Source: Actinomycetota bacterium (lineage in GTDB: Bacteria > Actinomycetota > Thermoleophilia > Solirubrobacterales > Solirubrobacteraceae). From it: a DNA stretch of 8,683 bases. Both the position numbers and the translations under genes were made by a program. Of the stretch, positions 1 through 5,913 are shown in pieces (the stretch's first letter is position 1; each line of letters starts with the position of its first letter). Below the pieces are notes generated by a model. It did not search any database, had not been told where the DNA came from, and saw only the letters and a list, made by a program, of their open reading frames with translations. The stretch lies in assembly GCA_005788585.1 (NCBI GenBank), contig SYBY01000117.1:1-8683 (forward strand). Reading direction: 5' to 3'.

Positions 1-81
1 CAGATCAGGCATCACATCAGACCATCCCATGATAAGAGATATAGCCCTGTTCACTAGGGAGAACTTTGTCGTGAATGCCAG
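1..81. other. Low-GC segment of unknown origin abutting truncated glyA
   Basis: This stretch differs sharply from the rest of the window: 37 of the first 80 bases are G or C (46%), whereas the genes to its right are strongly GC-rich. In the frame that continues into glyA there is a TAG stop at 55-57, and the residues before the ALFGAEH motif do not resemble the conserved N-terminal part of serine hydroxymethyltransferase. The recognisable glyA sequence begins abruptly near base 82; the exact joint could lie anywhere from about 58 to 84. On the minus strand one frame stays open across the whole segment (about 27 codons), but I do not recognise the peptide. It may be a contig-end chimera or sequencing artefact, or a genuine recombination junction. 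The sequence alone cannot decide. Confidence 0.6.
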
Positions 82-1107
82 GCCCTGTTCGGGGCGGAGC
101 ACGCCAACGTCCAGCCGCACGCCGGCGCGCAGGCGAACGCCGCCGTCTACCACGCGCTCATGGATCCGGGTGACACGGTCCTCGGCCTGTCGCTCGCGCA
201 CGGCGGCCATCTCACCCACGGGATGAAGCTGAACTTCAGCGGCAAGCTGTACGACGTCGCCGCCTACGAGGTCGAGCCCGACTCGTACCTCATCGACATG
301 GACAAGGTCGCGGAGATCGCCCGTGAGCGCCGTCCGAAGATGATCCTCGCCGGCTGGTCGGCCTACCCGCGCCACCTCGACTTCGCGCGCTTCCGCGAGA
401 TCGCCGACGAGGTCGGCGCCTACCTCTTCGTCGACATGGCCCACTTCGCCGGGCTGGTCGCGGCGGGCCTGCACCCCAACCCGGTGCCGTACGCCGACGT
501 CGTCACGACCACGATCCACAAGACCCTCGGCGGCGCGCGCGGCGGGATGATCCTCTGCAAGGAGGAGCTCGCGAAGAAGATGAACTCCGCGGTGTTCCCG
601 GGCCAGCAGGGCGGTCCGCTCGAGCACGTCATCGCGGGCAAGGCCGTCACGCTGAAGATCGCGGCGAGCGACGCCTTCAAGGAGCGCCAGCAGCGCACGC
701 TCGATGGCGCGCAGGCGGTCGCGGGCGCGCTGGTCGGCGCCGGTCACGGCGTCTCCGTCCTGACCGGCGGCACCGACGTGCACCTCGCGCTCGTCGACCT
801 GCGCGAGTCCGAGCTCACCGGCCAGGACTCCGAGGACCGCCTGCACGAGATCGGCATCACGGTCAACCGCAACGCCGTCCCGTTCGACCATCGCCCGCCG
901 ATGGTCACGAGCGGCCTGCGCATCGGTACCCCGGCGCTGGCGACCCGCGGCCTGCAGGCCGAGGACTTCGCCGAGATCGGCGAGATCATCGCGACGGCGC
1001 TCACGCCGGACTTCGCGTCCAAGCGCGGTGAGCTGGCCGACCGCGTGGCCGCGATCGCCGAGCGCTACCCGCTGTACGAGCAGCTGTCGGTCCCCACGCC
1101 CGCCTGA
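82..1107 (+). CDS. glyA: Serine hydroxymethyltransferase, 5'-truncated
   Basis: This PLP enzyme interconverts serine plus tetrahydrofolate with glycine plus 5,10-methylene-tetrahydrofolate in the cytosol, the main source of one-carbon units. The visible protein has the family's hallmark blocks in order: [12 protein letters not shown] near the start, [10 protein letters not shown], then [13 protein letters not shown], and the cofactor-lysine motif [13 protein letters not shown], with the Schiff-base lysine codon at 520-522. [29 protein letters not shown] and the usual C-terminal helix ending follow. About 341 residues are present against roughly 415-430 in the family, so the N-terminal 75-90 residues are missing. 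The frame is closed upstream by a TAG at 55-57, and the first in-frame ATG (160) lies inside the conserved core, so no genuine start is visible. Without its N-terminal segment the product would probably be inactive if the junction is real. The downstream gene follows after 2 bases. Family assignment is certain; the state of the 5' end is not. Confidence 0.95.
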   Translation, partial: ALFGAEHANVQPHAGAQANAAVYHALMDPGDTVLGLSLAHGGHLTHGMKLNFSGKLYDVAAYEVEPDSYLIDMDKVAEIARERRPKMILAGWSAYPRHLDFARFREIADEVGAYLFVDMAHFAGLVAAGLHPNPVPYADVVTTTIHKTLGGARGGMILCKEELAKKMNSAVFPGQQGGPLEHVIAGKAVTLKIAASDAFKERQQRTLDGAQAVAGALVGAGHGVSVLTGGTDVHLALVDLRESELTGQDSEDRLHEIGITVNRNAVPFDHRPPMVTSGLRIGTPALATRGLQAEDFAEIGEIIATALTPDFASKRGELADRVAAIAERYPLYEQLSVPTPA

Positions 1108-1109
1108 CC

Positions 1110-1691
1110 ATGGGGCAGGAGTTCGACGAGCTGACCCCTGCGCTCGTCGACTGGATCGGCCGGCAGCGCATGTTCTTCGTCGGCACCGCCCCGAGCGGTG
1201 ACGACGGCCTGGTCAATATCTCGCCGAAGGGCTGGATGGACAGCTTCCGGGTGCTCGGCCCGCGCCAGGTGGCGTATCTCGACGTGTTCGGCAGCGGCGT
1301 GGAGACCATCGCGCACCTGAAGGAGAACGGCCGGATCGTCGTGATGCTGTGCGCGTTCGAGGGCGGCCCGCGGATCCTGCGACTCCATGGCCGGGGCGAG
1401 GTGCTCGAGCACGGAACGCCGGCCTTCGACGAGGTGGTCGGCGCGTTCCCGGCGGGCGCCACCCAGGGCGGCGAGCGGTCGATCCGCTCGATCATCCGGG
1501 TGGACGTCGAGCGGATCGCCGACTCGTGCGGCTACGGCGTGCCGCGGATGGACTACGTCGGCGAGCGCGACACCTACGACCGCGCCACGGCGGTGAAGGA
1601 GCGCAAGCAGGGCGCCGAGGAGCTGCTGGACTTCCGGCGCAGGCGCGCCGCCACCAGCCTCGACGGCCTGCCGGGGCTCAGCCAGCGCTGA
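1110..1691 (+). CDS. Pyridoxamine 5'-phosphate oxidase-fold family protein
   Basis: A 193-residue cytosolic protein of the split-barrel, flavin-binding PNPOx-like superfamily. Diagnostic blocks are QRMFFVGTAP (about 19-28), VNISPKG..DSFRVL (35-49), VAYLDVFGSGVETIAHLKENGRI and CAFEGGPRILRLHGRGEV, a pattern seen in actinobacterial proteins annotated as PNPOx family. These usually bind FMN or F420, but the substrate is generally unknown and this is not a bona fide PdxH. The C-terminal part includes the CGYGVPRMDY segment and a basic, helical tail. The ATG sits 2 bases after the glyA stop with no clear Shine-Dalgarno sequence, so translation is probably coupled to glyA. Linkage to a PLP enzyme invites a B6-related guess, but that is only inference. 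Its 3' end overlaps the convergent glycosyltransferase gene by 14 bases. Confidence 0.88.
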   Translation: MGQEFDELTPALVDWIGRQRMFFVGTAPSGDDGLVNISPKGWMDSFRVLGPRQVAYLDVFGSGVETIAHLKENGRIVVMLCAFEGGPRILRLHGRGEVLEHGTPAFDEVVGAFPAGATQGGERSIRSIIRVDVERIADSCGYGVPRMDYVGERDTYDRATAVKERKQGAEELLDFRRRRAATSLDGLPGLSQR

Positions 1692-1697
1692 CGGCCC
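1674..1697. terminator. Candidate bidirectional hairpin at convergent gene ends
   Basis: The 14-base overlap of the two convergent genes is itself an inverted repeat, TCAGC-CAGC-GCTGA (1678-1691), carrying both TGA stops. Adding the flanking GGGC (1674-1677) and GCCC (1694-1697), with a two-base bulge, gives a stem of about 9 bp. There is no T-tract, so this would be an actinobacterial-style hairpin terminator at best. GC-rich DNA makes such stems by chance. Confidence 0.28.
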
Positions 1698-2703
1698 GCT
1701 GGAGGACCTGCGCAATCCGCGCCGCCTGCGCCGCGGACCCGTGCTCCAATGCCGCGGCACGCGCCGCGGGATTCGGGCAGGGAAGCTCCAGCGCCGCCCT
1801 CAGCCCGCGCTCGATGTCGTCCGTCCGCGCGGGGTCGACGAGCACCCCGGCGCCCGGGGGAACGAACTCGGGCGGCCCGCCCGCGCGCGTGGCGAGGACC
1901 GAGCGCGCCATCGCCATCCCCTCGAGCGTGACCTGGCCGAAGGGCTCGGACAGCGACGGCTGCGCGACGACGTCGGCGGCCGCCAGCCATGCCGCGACGT
2001 CCTCATGGGGAATGCGGCCCGTGACGCGGACACCCGGGCGGGTCGCAACTGCGTCGCGCAGGCTGCCATCCCCGACGAACGCGAGCTGCCCGCGGCCGAG
2101 CCGGGCGAACGCCTCGGCCAGGCGGACCACGTTCTTGCGCTCCTCCAGCGACCCCGCGCAGACGACGAACGGCCCGTCGCCGGTCCACCCGACGTCGACG
2201 CGCGCCTGCACCGCCTCGCGCGGGGAGAAGACCGCCAGGTCGACACCGCAGTCGATGACCGACAGCTTCGGCGCGGCGGCCGGCACGACACGCGTCAGCC
2301 GGTCGGCCAGGTGCTGGGAGACGGCGATGACCGCGGCCGCCCGGCGGACCGTCACGTCGGTGACGGCCCGCAACCCGGCGCTGCGCTCGGCGTTCGCGAC
2401 GTCGGTGCCGTGGGCCGTGACCACGAGGGGCACGCCACCGGAAGCCGCCGCGATCGCCGCCACGGTGCCCGCGGGCACGAGAAAGTGGGCGTAGACGACC
2501 TCAGGCCCGAACCGGCGCGCCTCGAGCACGGCGTCCTTGAGCAGGACGGCGTGCTTGGTCGGCGCGCCACCGCGGTGGTCGATGACCGCCCGGCGCACCT
2601 CGTGTCCCAGGGCGGTCAGCTCGCGCTCCACGAGGGCGACGAACGCGCCGAGATCCGGAGCGGCAGGCGACGGGTACATCTGCGACACGAGCAGGATCCG
2701 CAC
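1678..2703 (-). CDS. GT4-family (GT-B fold) glycosyltransferase
   Basis: A retaining, nucleotide-sugar-dependent glycosyltransferase of about 341 residues, the usual size for GT4. The N-terminal acceptor domain starts with VRILLVSQMYPSP and has the glycine-containing loop DLGAFV, the AHGTD motif (98-101) and AVSQHLAD (127-134). The C-terminal donor domain has AGSLEERKN with the phosphate-binding Arg189/Lys190, LAFVGDGSLR (207-216) and the EX7E motif from Glu253 to Glu261 in SEPFGQVTLE. The GTG at 2703 is preferred because family members begin right at RILLVSQ. An upstream GTG at 2736 adds 11 unconserved residues and would run into an 8-bp inverted repeat. No membrane segment is seen, so it probably works at the cytoplasmic membrane face on a lipid-linked or small acceptor. 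It diverges from a polyprenyl-phosphate sugar-phosphate transferase, suggesting envelope glycan, teichoic-acid-like or glycolipid synthesis. Donor and acceptor are unknown. Confidence 0.92.
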   Translation of the reverse strand: MRILLVSQMYPSPAAPDLGAFVALVERELTALGHEVRRAVIDHRGGAPTKHAVLLKDAVLEARRFGPEVVYAHFLVPAGTVAAIAAASGGVPLVVTAHGTDVANAERSAGLRAVTDVTVRRAAAVIAVSQHLADRLTRVVPAAAPKLSVIDCGVDLAVFSPREAVQARVDVGWTGDGPFVVCAGSLEERKNVVRLAEAFARLGRGQLAFVGDGSLRDAVATRPGVRVTGRIPHEDVAAWLAAADVVAQPSLSEPFGQVTLEGMAMARSVLATRAGGPPEFVPPGAGVLVDPARTDDIERGLRAALELPCPNPAARAAALEHGSAAQAARIAQVLQRAVSAG

Positions 2704-2730
2704 GGGCGGGGAGCCTAGTACCGACGTGAC

Positions 2731-2755
2731 GCCCACCCGGTCCGGGAGGGTGGGC
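2731..2755. promoter_or_regulatory. Perfect 8-bp inverted repeat in divergent promoter region
   Basis: GCCCACCC (2731-2738) and its exact complement GGGTGGGC (2748-2755) are separated by 9 bases. The element lies in the 59-base gap between the divergent GT4 and WecA-like genes. Its right arm overlaps the only purine-rich ribosome-binding-like sequence (GGGAGGG, 2744-2750) upstream of the plus-strand gene. It could be an operator for a dimeric regulator or an RNA hairpin masking that site. Neither role is shown. Confidence 0.42.
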
Positions 2756-2758
2756 CCC

Positions 2759-2764
2759 CATAAT
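2759..2764 (+). promoter_or_regulatory. Possible -10 element (CATAAT) for WecA-like gene
   Basis: CATAAT differs from TATAAT at one position and is a rare AT-rich hexamer in this GC-rich region. A transcript starting about 7 bases later would begin near the ATG at 2772, giving a leaderless mRNA and moving the start three codons downstream of the annotated ATG. No convincing -35 box is seen. Confidence 0.25.
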
Positions 2765-3947
2765 GGTGCGGATGCGCCCCGATGTCTTCGACGCGGTGGC
2801 CGGTCTGCTCGTCGCGGCGGGTGTCGCCGCTGCCCTCACGCCTGCCACCGCCATGTTCGCGCGGCGCGTCGGCGCGGTCGACGCGCCGCGCGAGCGTGGG
2901 CTCGGCCCGGGAGGGACGCCGCTGCTCGGCGGCCTGGCGATCTACGCCGGGGTGCTCGTCGGCGTGCTGCTGATGCTGGACATCACCGAGGAGCTGCGCG
3001 GCGTGCTGCTCGGGGCCACGCTCATCACCGTCGTCGGCGCGCTCGACGACCGGTTCGAGCTGCCCGCGGTCGTCAAGCTCACCGGCCAGGTGGCGGCGGC
3101 GGCGATCCCCGTCTCGATGGGCGTCGTCGTCGACAACGTCACCGTGCCGTTCATCGGCCCGGTCGACTTCGAGTGGACCGGGGCGCCGCTGACCATCCTC
3201 GGGATGGTCGCGGTCATGAACATCGTCAACTTCTCCGACGGGGTCGACGGGCTCGCTGCCGGGGTGGGGATGATCAGTGCCGCCGCGTTTGCGGTCATCG
3301 CCTTCGATCTCGGTCGTAACGATGCGGGCGTGCTGTCCGCGATCGTGGCGGGCGCCGCCCTCGGGTTCCTCGTCTTCAACTTCCCACCGGCCTCGTCGTA
3401 CATGGGCGACTGCGGCGCGAACCTGCTCGGTCTCCTGCTGGGCTGCATCGCGGTGCTCGGTGCGGTGAAGACCAACGCGGTGCTCGCGCTGATCCTGCCG
3501 CTCGTCGTGCTCGCGGTGCCGTTCCTGGACACGACCTTCGTGGTGCTCAAGCGCCTGAAGTACCGACGACCGGTCTACGAAGCCGACCGCGAGCACTTCC
3601 ACCACCGCCTCGACCGGATCGGCTTCTCGGCGCGGCGCACCGCGCTGTACCTGTACGCCTGGATGGCGAGCATGGCCGGCCTGGCCGTCGCGCTGCGCTT
3701 CGTGCCGTACAGCGACAACGGCGGTGCGCTGAACCTGCGGTGGACGATCGTGATGGGCGGGCTCATCCTGCTCGCGCTGATCTGGTCCGTCTACCTGGTC
3801 TACGTGCTCGAGATCGTCAAGTTCCGCCGGCTGCGCGCGTGGCAGCTGCGACGCAGCGATCCGGAGACCGCAGAGCACGTCATCGACGCCGCGGTGCGCC
3901 GCGACCTGGAGACCGGCGAGTTCGAAGCGGTGCGCCGCGGGTCGTAG
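2763..3947 (+). CDS. WecA/TagO/MraY-superfamily polyprenyl-phosphate sugar-1-phosphate transferase
   Basis: A multi-pass membrane enzyme (394 residues) that moves a sugar-1-phosphate from a UDP-sugar to undecaprenyl or decaprenyl phosphate, the first step in building lipid-linked envelope polymers. Seen in order: TM1 (about 8-31), the PRERGLGPGGTPLLGGLAIY loop (42-61), the Mg-binding ALDDRFEL loop with Asp95/Asp96, NFSDGVDGLAAG (156-167) and MGDCGANLLG (214-223). The HFHHRL motif (277-282) marks the WecA/TagO branch rather than MraY proper. About ten hydrophobic helices are visible, followed by a charged cytosolic tail from about residue 350. Variants worth noting are NFSDG where NLxDG is usual, and DCGAN where DAGS, DSGS or DTGA is usual. 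ATG 2763 has GGGAGGG 12 bases upstream, a rather long spacing; ATG 2772 is an alternative. It diverges from a GT4 glycosyltransferase that may act in the same pathway. The sugar is probably GlcNAc by family, but not proven. Confidence 0.93.
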   Translation: MVRMRPDVFDAVAGLLVAAGVAAALTPATAMFARRVGAVDAPRERGLGPGGTPLLGGLAIYAGVLVGVLLMLDITEELRGVLLGATLITVVGALDDRFELPAVVKLTGQVAAAAIPVSMGVVVDNVTVPFIGPVDFEWTGAPLTILGMVAVMNIVNFSDGVDGLAAGVGMISAAAFAVIAFDLGRNDAGVLSAIVAGAALGFLVFNFPPASSYMGDCGANLLGLLLGCIAVLGAVKTNAVLALILPLVVLAVPFLDTTFVVLKRLKYRRPVYEADREHFHHRLDRIGFSARRTALYLYAWMASMAGLAVALRFVPYSDNGGALNLRWTIVMGGLILLALIWSVYLVYVLEIVKFRRLRAWQLRRSDPETAEHVIDAAVRRDLETGEFEAVRRGS

Positions 3948-3948
3948 G

Positions 3949-4578
3949 TCAGGCGGCGCCGTAGACGGCGCGGACCCAGATCTCGGCGAGCGCGTCGACG
4001 TGCGCCTCCGTGACCTCTTCCCCGCGCAGGCGCCACGTGTAGAACGCGCGCTCGGTCATGCTGACGAGGGCGCGCGCGGTCGCCTCGGTCGGGTGGACGG
4101 GCGCAGCCTCGCCCGAGGCCTCGACCTCCGCCATGCGATCCATCGCGGCGTGGACGAGGGCATCGAGCACGCCCTGGAACACCGCGCTGACCGTCTCGTC
4201 GACGGCGGAGACCTCGACGACGGCCTGCAGGAGCGCGCCATGTTCCTGGTAGATCGCGTGGACGCCGCGCATCGCGATGCCGATGGTCTCGCGCCCCTCC
4301 GCGGTGCCGTTCAGCCACGCACTCTGCTCGTAGACCTCCTGCCCGACGTCCTGGAGCAGCCGCATCAGGACCTCGCGCTTGTCCTTGAAGTAGAAGTAGA
4401 ACGCGGTGCGGGAGATGCCGGCGGTGGTGGCGATCCGCTCGATCGAGAGGTCATTCCACCGCTCGCCCTCCTGGAGCATGGTGTCGACGGCGAGCAGCAC
4501 GTCGCGCTCGACCTGTGCGCGCTTGGCGCTCGTGGGCTCGGTCCTGCGGGTCAGATCGGTGGGAAAGCGAAGATCCAT
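3949..4578 (-). CDS. TetR-family transcriptional regulator, EthR-like
   Basis: A 209-residue dimeric DNA-binding repressor. The N-terminal helix-turn-helix is clear: LSIERIATTAGISRTAFYFYFKDK lies at 44-67, with recognition helix around SRTAFYFYF. The FYFYF sequence and the C-terminal ending EIWVRAVYG closely recall mycobacterial EthR, which has FYFYF and HIWVTSIYG at matching places. The all-helical C-terminal domain (about 75-209) should hold a hydrophobic ligand pocket, as in EthR. The ATG at 4578 has no good Shine-Dalgarno sequence; a TAnnnT hexamer (TACCCT on the minus strand, 4595-4590) lies close enough for a nearly leaderless transcript. The gene diverges from the cupin-to-tenA operon across 52 bases containing an inverted repeat, so it probably represses itself and that operon. 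Its 3' end lies 1 base from the convergent WecA-like stop. The ligand is unknown. Confidence 0.93.
   Translation of the reverse strand: MDLRFPTDLTRRTEPTSAKRAQVERDVLLAVDTMLQEGERWNDLSIERIATTAGISRTAFYFYFKDKREVLMRLLQDVGQEVYEQSAWLNGTAEGRETIGIAMRGVHAIYQEHGALLQAVVEVSAVDETVSAVFQGVLDALVHAAMDRMAEVEASGEAAPVHPTEATARALVSMTERAFYTWRLRGEEVTEAHVDALAEIWVRAVYGAA
3956..3971 (+). terminator. Weak GC hairpin just after the WecA-like gene
   Basis: GCGCCG (3956-3961) pairs perfectly with CGGCGC (3966-3971) across a TAGA loop, starting 8 bases after the WecA-like stop codon and lying inside the 3' end of the convergent TetR gene. No T-tract follows. The position suits a terminator, but a 6-bp GC stem is common by chance in DNA of this composition. 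Confidence 0.2.
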
Positions 4579-4603
4579 GCCGGCCGGCGAAGGGTACCGG
4601 CAT
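4577..4603. promoter_or_regulatory. Inverted repeat, candidate TetR operator
   Basis: ATGCCGG (4577-4583) and CCGGCAT (4597-4603) form a perfect 7-bp inverted repeat with a 13-base spacer. The spacer's left end contributes to a 10-bp palindrome GCCGGCCGGC (4579-4588). The element begins at the regulator's own start codon, spans its putative -10 hexamer and ends 14 bases before the putative -10 of the cupin operon. TetR-family operators often sit this way in divergent regions. No binding evidence exists here. Confidence 0.4.
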
Positions 4604-4616
4604 CAGGGGGCACCGA

Positions 4617-4622
4617 TACATT
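4617..4622 (+). promoter_or_regulatory. Possible -10 element (TACATT) of the cupin operon
   Basis: TACATT fits the actinobacterial TAnnnT -10 consensus. Transcription starting 7-9 bases later would begin at or beside the cupin ATG (4631), giving a leaderless mRNA. This fits the lack of any Shine-Dalgarno sequence before that ATG. No -35 box is evident. Confidence 0.33.
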
Positions 4623-4630
4623 GACCGGCC

Positions 4631-5008
4631 ATGCGCGTTAGGAACCTCGATGACGTCGAACCGTTCACCACGCTTGACGGCTCGGAGATCCGCGAGCTCG
4701 CCGGCCGCGTCTCCCTCCCGGCCGTCAACCAGTCCCTCGCGGAGGCCACGGTGCCTGCGGGCGGGGCGACGACCGAGCACTACCACCGGGTCACCGAGGA
4801 GCTGTACTACATCACCTCGGGAACGGGGCGGTTGCGCGTCGACGGCGAGGAGCGCGACGTGACGCCCGGCGACTGCATCGTGATCGCGCCCGGGGCCGTC
4901 CACAAGCTCTGGAACACGGGCGATACGCCCCTGCGGCTGCTGTGCTGCTGCGCGCCCGCCTACACCCACGAGGACACCGTGCTCACCGAGGACGAGGGCG
5001 CCGGGTGA
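4631..5008 (+). CDS. Small cupin-domain protein
   Basis: A 125-residue single-domain beta-barrel protein of the cupin_2 type, cytosolic. Cupin motif 1 is present as GGATTEHYHRVTEELYYITSGTG (44-66), with metal ligands His50, His52 and Glu56 or Glu57. Motif 2 is GDCIVIAPGAVHKLWN (80-95), supplying His91. The complete 2-His/Glu/His set predicts a metal-bound site (Fe, Mn, Ni or Zn). Such cupins include isomerases, dioxygenases and sensor-like proteins, and this one cannot be narrowed further. A CCC triplet lies at about 105-107, after motif 2. It is the first gene of the putative operon divergent from the TetR regulator. The ATG has no ribosome-binding sequence and probably heads a leaderless transcript. 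The TGA overlaps the GTG of the next gene (GTGA), implying coupled translation. Confidence 0.9.
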   Translation: MRVRNLDDVEPFTTLDGSEIRELAGRVSLPAVNQSLAEATVPAGGATTEHYHRVTEELYYITSGTGRLRVDGEERDVTPGDCIVIAPGAVHKLWNTGDTPLRLLCCCAPAYTHEDTVLTEDEGAG

Positions 5009-5913
5009 CGCGCCTGCTCGTCGTCGTGCTCGCGGCCGTCGCGCTGGCCGGGAGCCTGGCGCCCGCTGCGCAGGCACGCGGAGCCGCGATCGGCATCGGC
5101 GACCAGAAGGCGTCGATGTTCGACGACAAGCGGTTTCGCACCCTCGGCATCCGGTACGCGCGGCTCACCGTCGCGTGGGACGCGCTGTCTCATGACTGGC
5201 AGCGGGCGGAGATCGACCAGTGGATGGCGGCGGCCCGCCGGGCGAACGTCGATCCGCTCGTGACCTTCGGGCATTCACGGACCGACCGGCGCTCGCTGCC
5301 CAAGCCGTCGCGCTTCAAGTTCGAGTTCCGCCGCTTCCGCGAGCGCTACCCGTGGGTCGACACGTACGCGACCTGGAACGAGGCCAACCACTGCGGCCAG
5401 CCCGTATGCAACCGCCCGGCGCTCGTGGCGGCGTACTACAAGGCGATCCGCCGTGAGTGCCGCGACTGCACGGTCCTGGCCGCTGAGCTCCTGGACATGC
5501 CCAACATGGTGTCCTGGGCGCGCCGCTTCACCAAGGCCGCGGGACACGAGCCGGAGGTCTGGGGCCTGCACAACTACGTCGACACCAACCGCTTCCGCAC
5601 GACGAGCTCGCGGGACATGCTGCGCGGGGTCAAGGGGAAGATCTGGCTGACCGAGGTCGGTGGGCTCGTGCGACGCACGAGCAAGACGAAGGTGCCGCTC
5701 GACGAGTCCCCGACCCACGCGGTGCGCGCGCTGAAGTGGCTCTTCCGGGAGATCATCCCGATGAGCGACCGCTTCGAGCGCGTCTACATCTACCACTGGA
5801 ACGCCGGCGGGCCGCAGGAGAACTGGGACTCAGCGCTGTTCACCCCCGGCGGTCGTCCCCGCGAGGCCTACGACATCGTCAAGCGCCAGATCCTCTCGCG
5901 CCGCCGCGCATGA
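5005..5913 (+). CDS. Secreted clan GH-A-like glycoside hydrolase
   Basis: A 302-residue protein with a typical signal peptide: short basic start, hydrophobic LLVVVLAAVALAG core and AQA cleavage-like site at about residue 24. There is no lipobox cysteine. The mature part looks like one TIM barrel of clan GH-A (GH5/GH39/GH42-like): TWNEANH carries the putative acid/base Glu126 (codon 5380-5382) after strand 4, and WLTEVGG carries the putative nucleophile Glu217 (codon 5653-5655) after strand 7. Both catalytic glutamates are present, so a retaining glycosidase is plausible; the substrate cannot be told and no carbohydrate-binding module is present. Cys130/Cys135 and Cys152/Cys155 could form two disulfides. 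The GTG at 5005 is chosen because it gives a clean signal peptide and overlaps the cupin stop; a GAGGACGAGGG ribosome-binding stretch lies just upstream. The stop overlaps the next ATG (ATGA). It is the only exported member of an otherwise cytosolic operon. Confidence 0.82.
   Translation: MTRLLVVVLAAVALAGSLAPAAQARGAAIGIGDQKASMFDDKRFRTLGIRYARLTVAWDALSHDWQRAEIDQWMAAARRANVDPLVTFGHSRTDRRSLPKPSRFKFEFRRFRERYPWVDTYATWNEANHCGQPVCNRPALVAAYYKAIRRECRDCTVLAAELLDMPNMVSWARRFTKAAGHEPEVWGLHNYVDTNRFRTTSSRDMLRGVKGKIWLTEVGGLVRRTSKTKVPLDESPTHAVRALKWLFREIIPMSDRFERVYIYHWNAGGPQENWDSALFTPGGRPREAYDIVKRQILSRRRA

Noticed and set aside
29..226. Small plus-strand open frame starting at ATG 29 across the glyA junction
   Set aside because: Most of it is the out-of-frame reading of glyA; its Arg/Ser/Thr-rich translation has no resemblance to a known protein.
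1349..2718. Plus-strand open frames overlapping the PNPOx-like and GT4 genes
   Set aside because: Compositionally biased translations without recognisable domains; the GT4 motifs are on the minus strand.
2715..3878. Long minus-strand open frame (387 codons) opposite the WecA-like gene
   Set aside because: Its translation is a low-complexity run of His, Asp, Arg, Glu and Gln typical of the antisense of a GC-rich membrane gene; the plus strand carries unmistakable family motifs.
4579..4630. TPP or other riboswitch before the operon containing tenA
   Set aside because: Only 52 bases separate the TetR and cupin genes, too little for a TPP aptamer, and no conserved aptamer core is visible.
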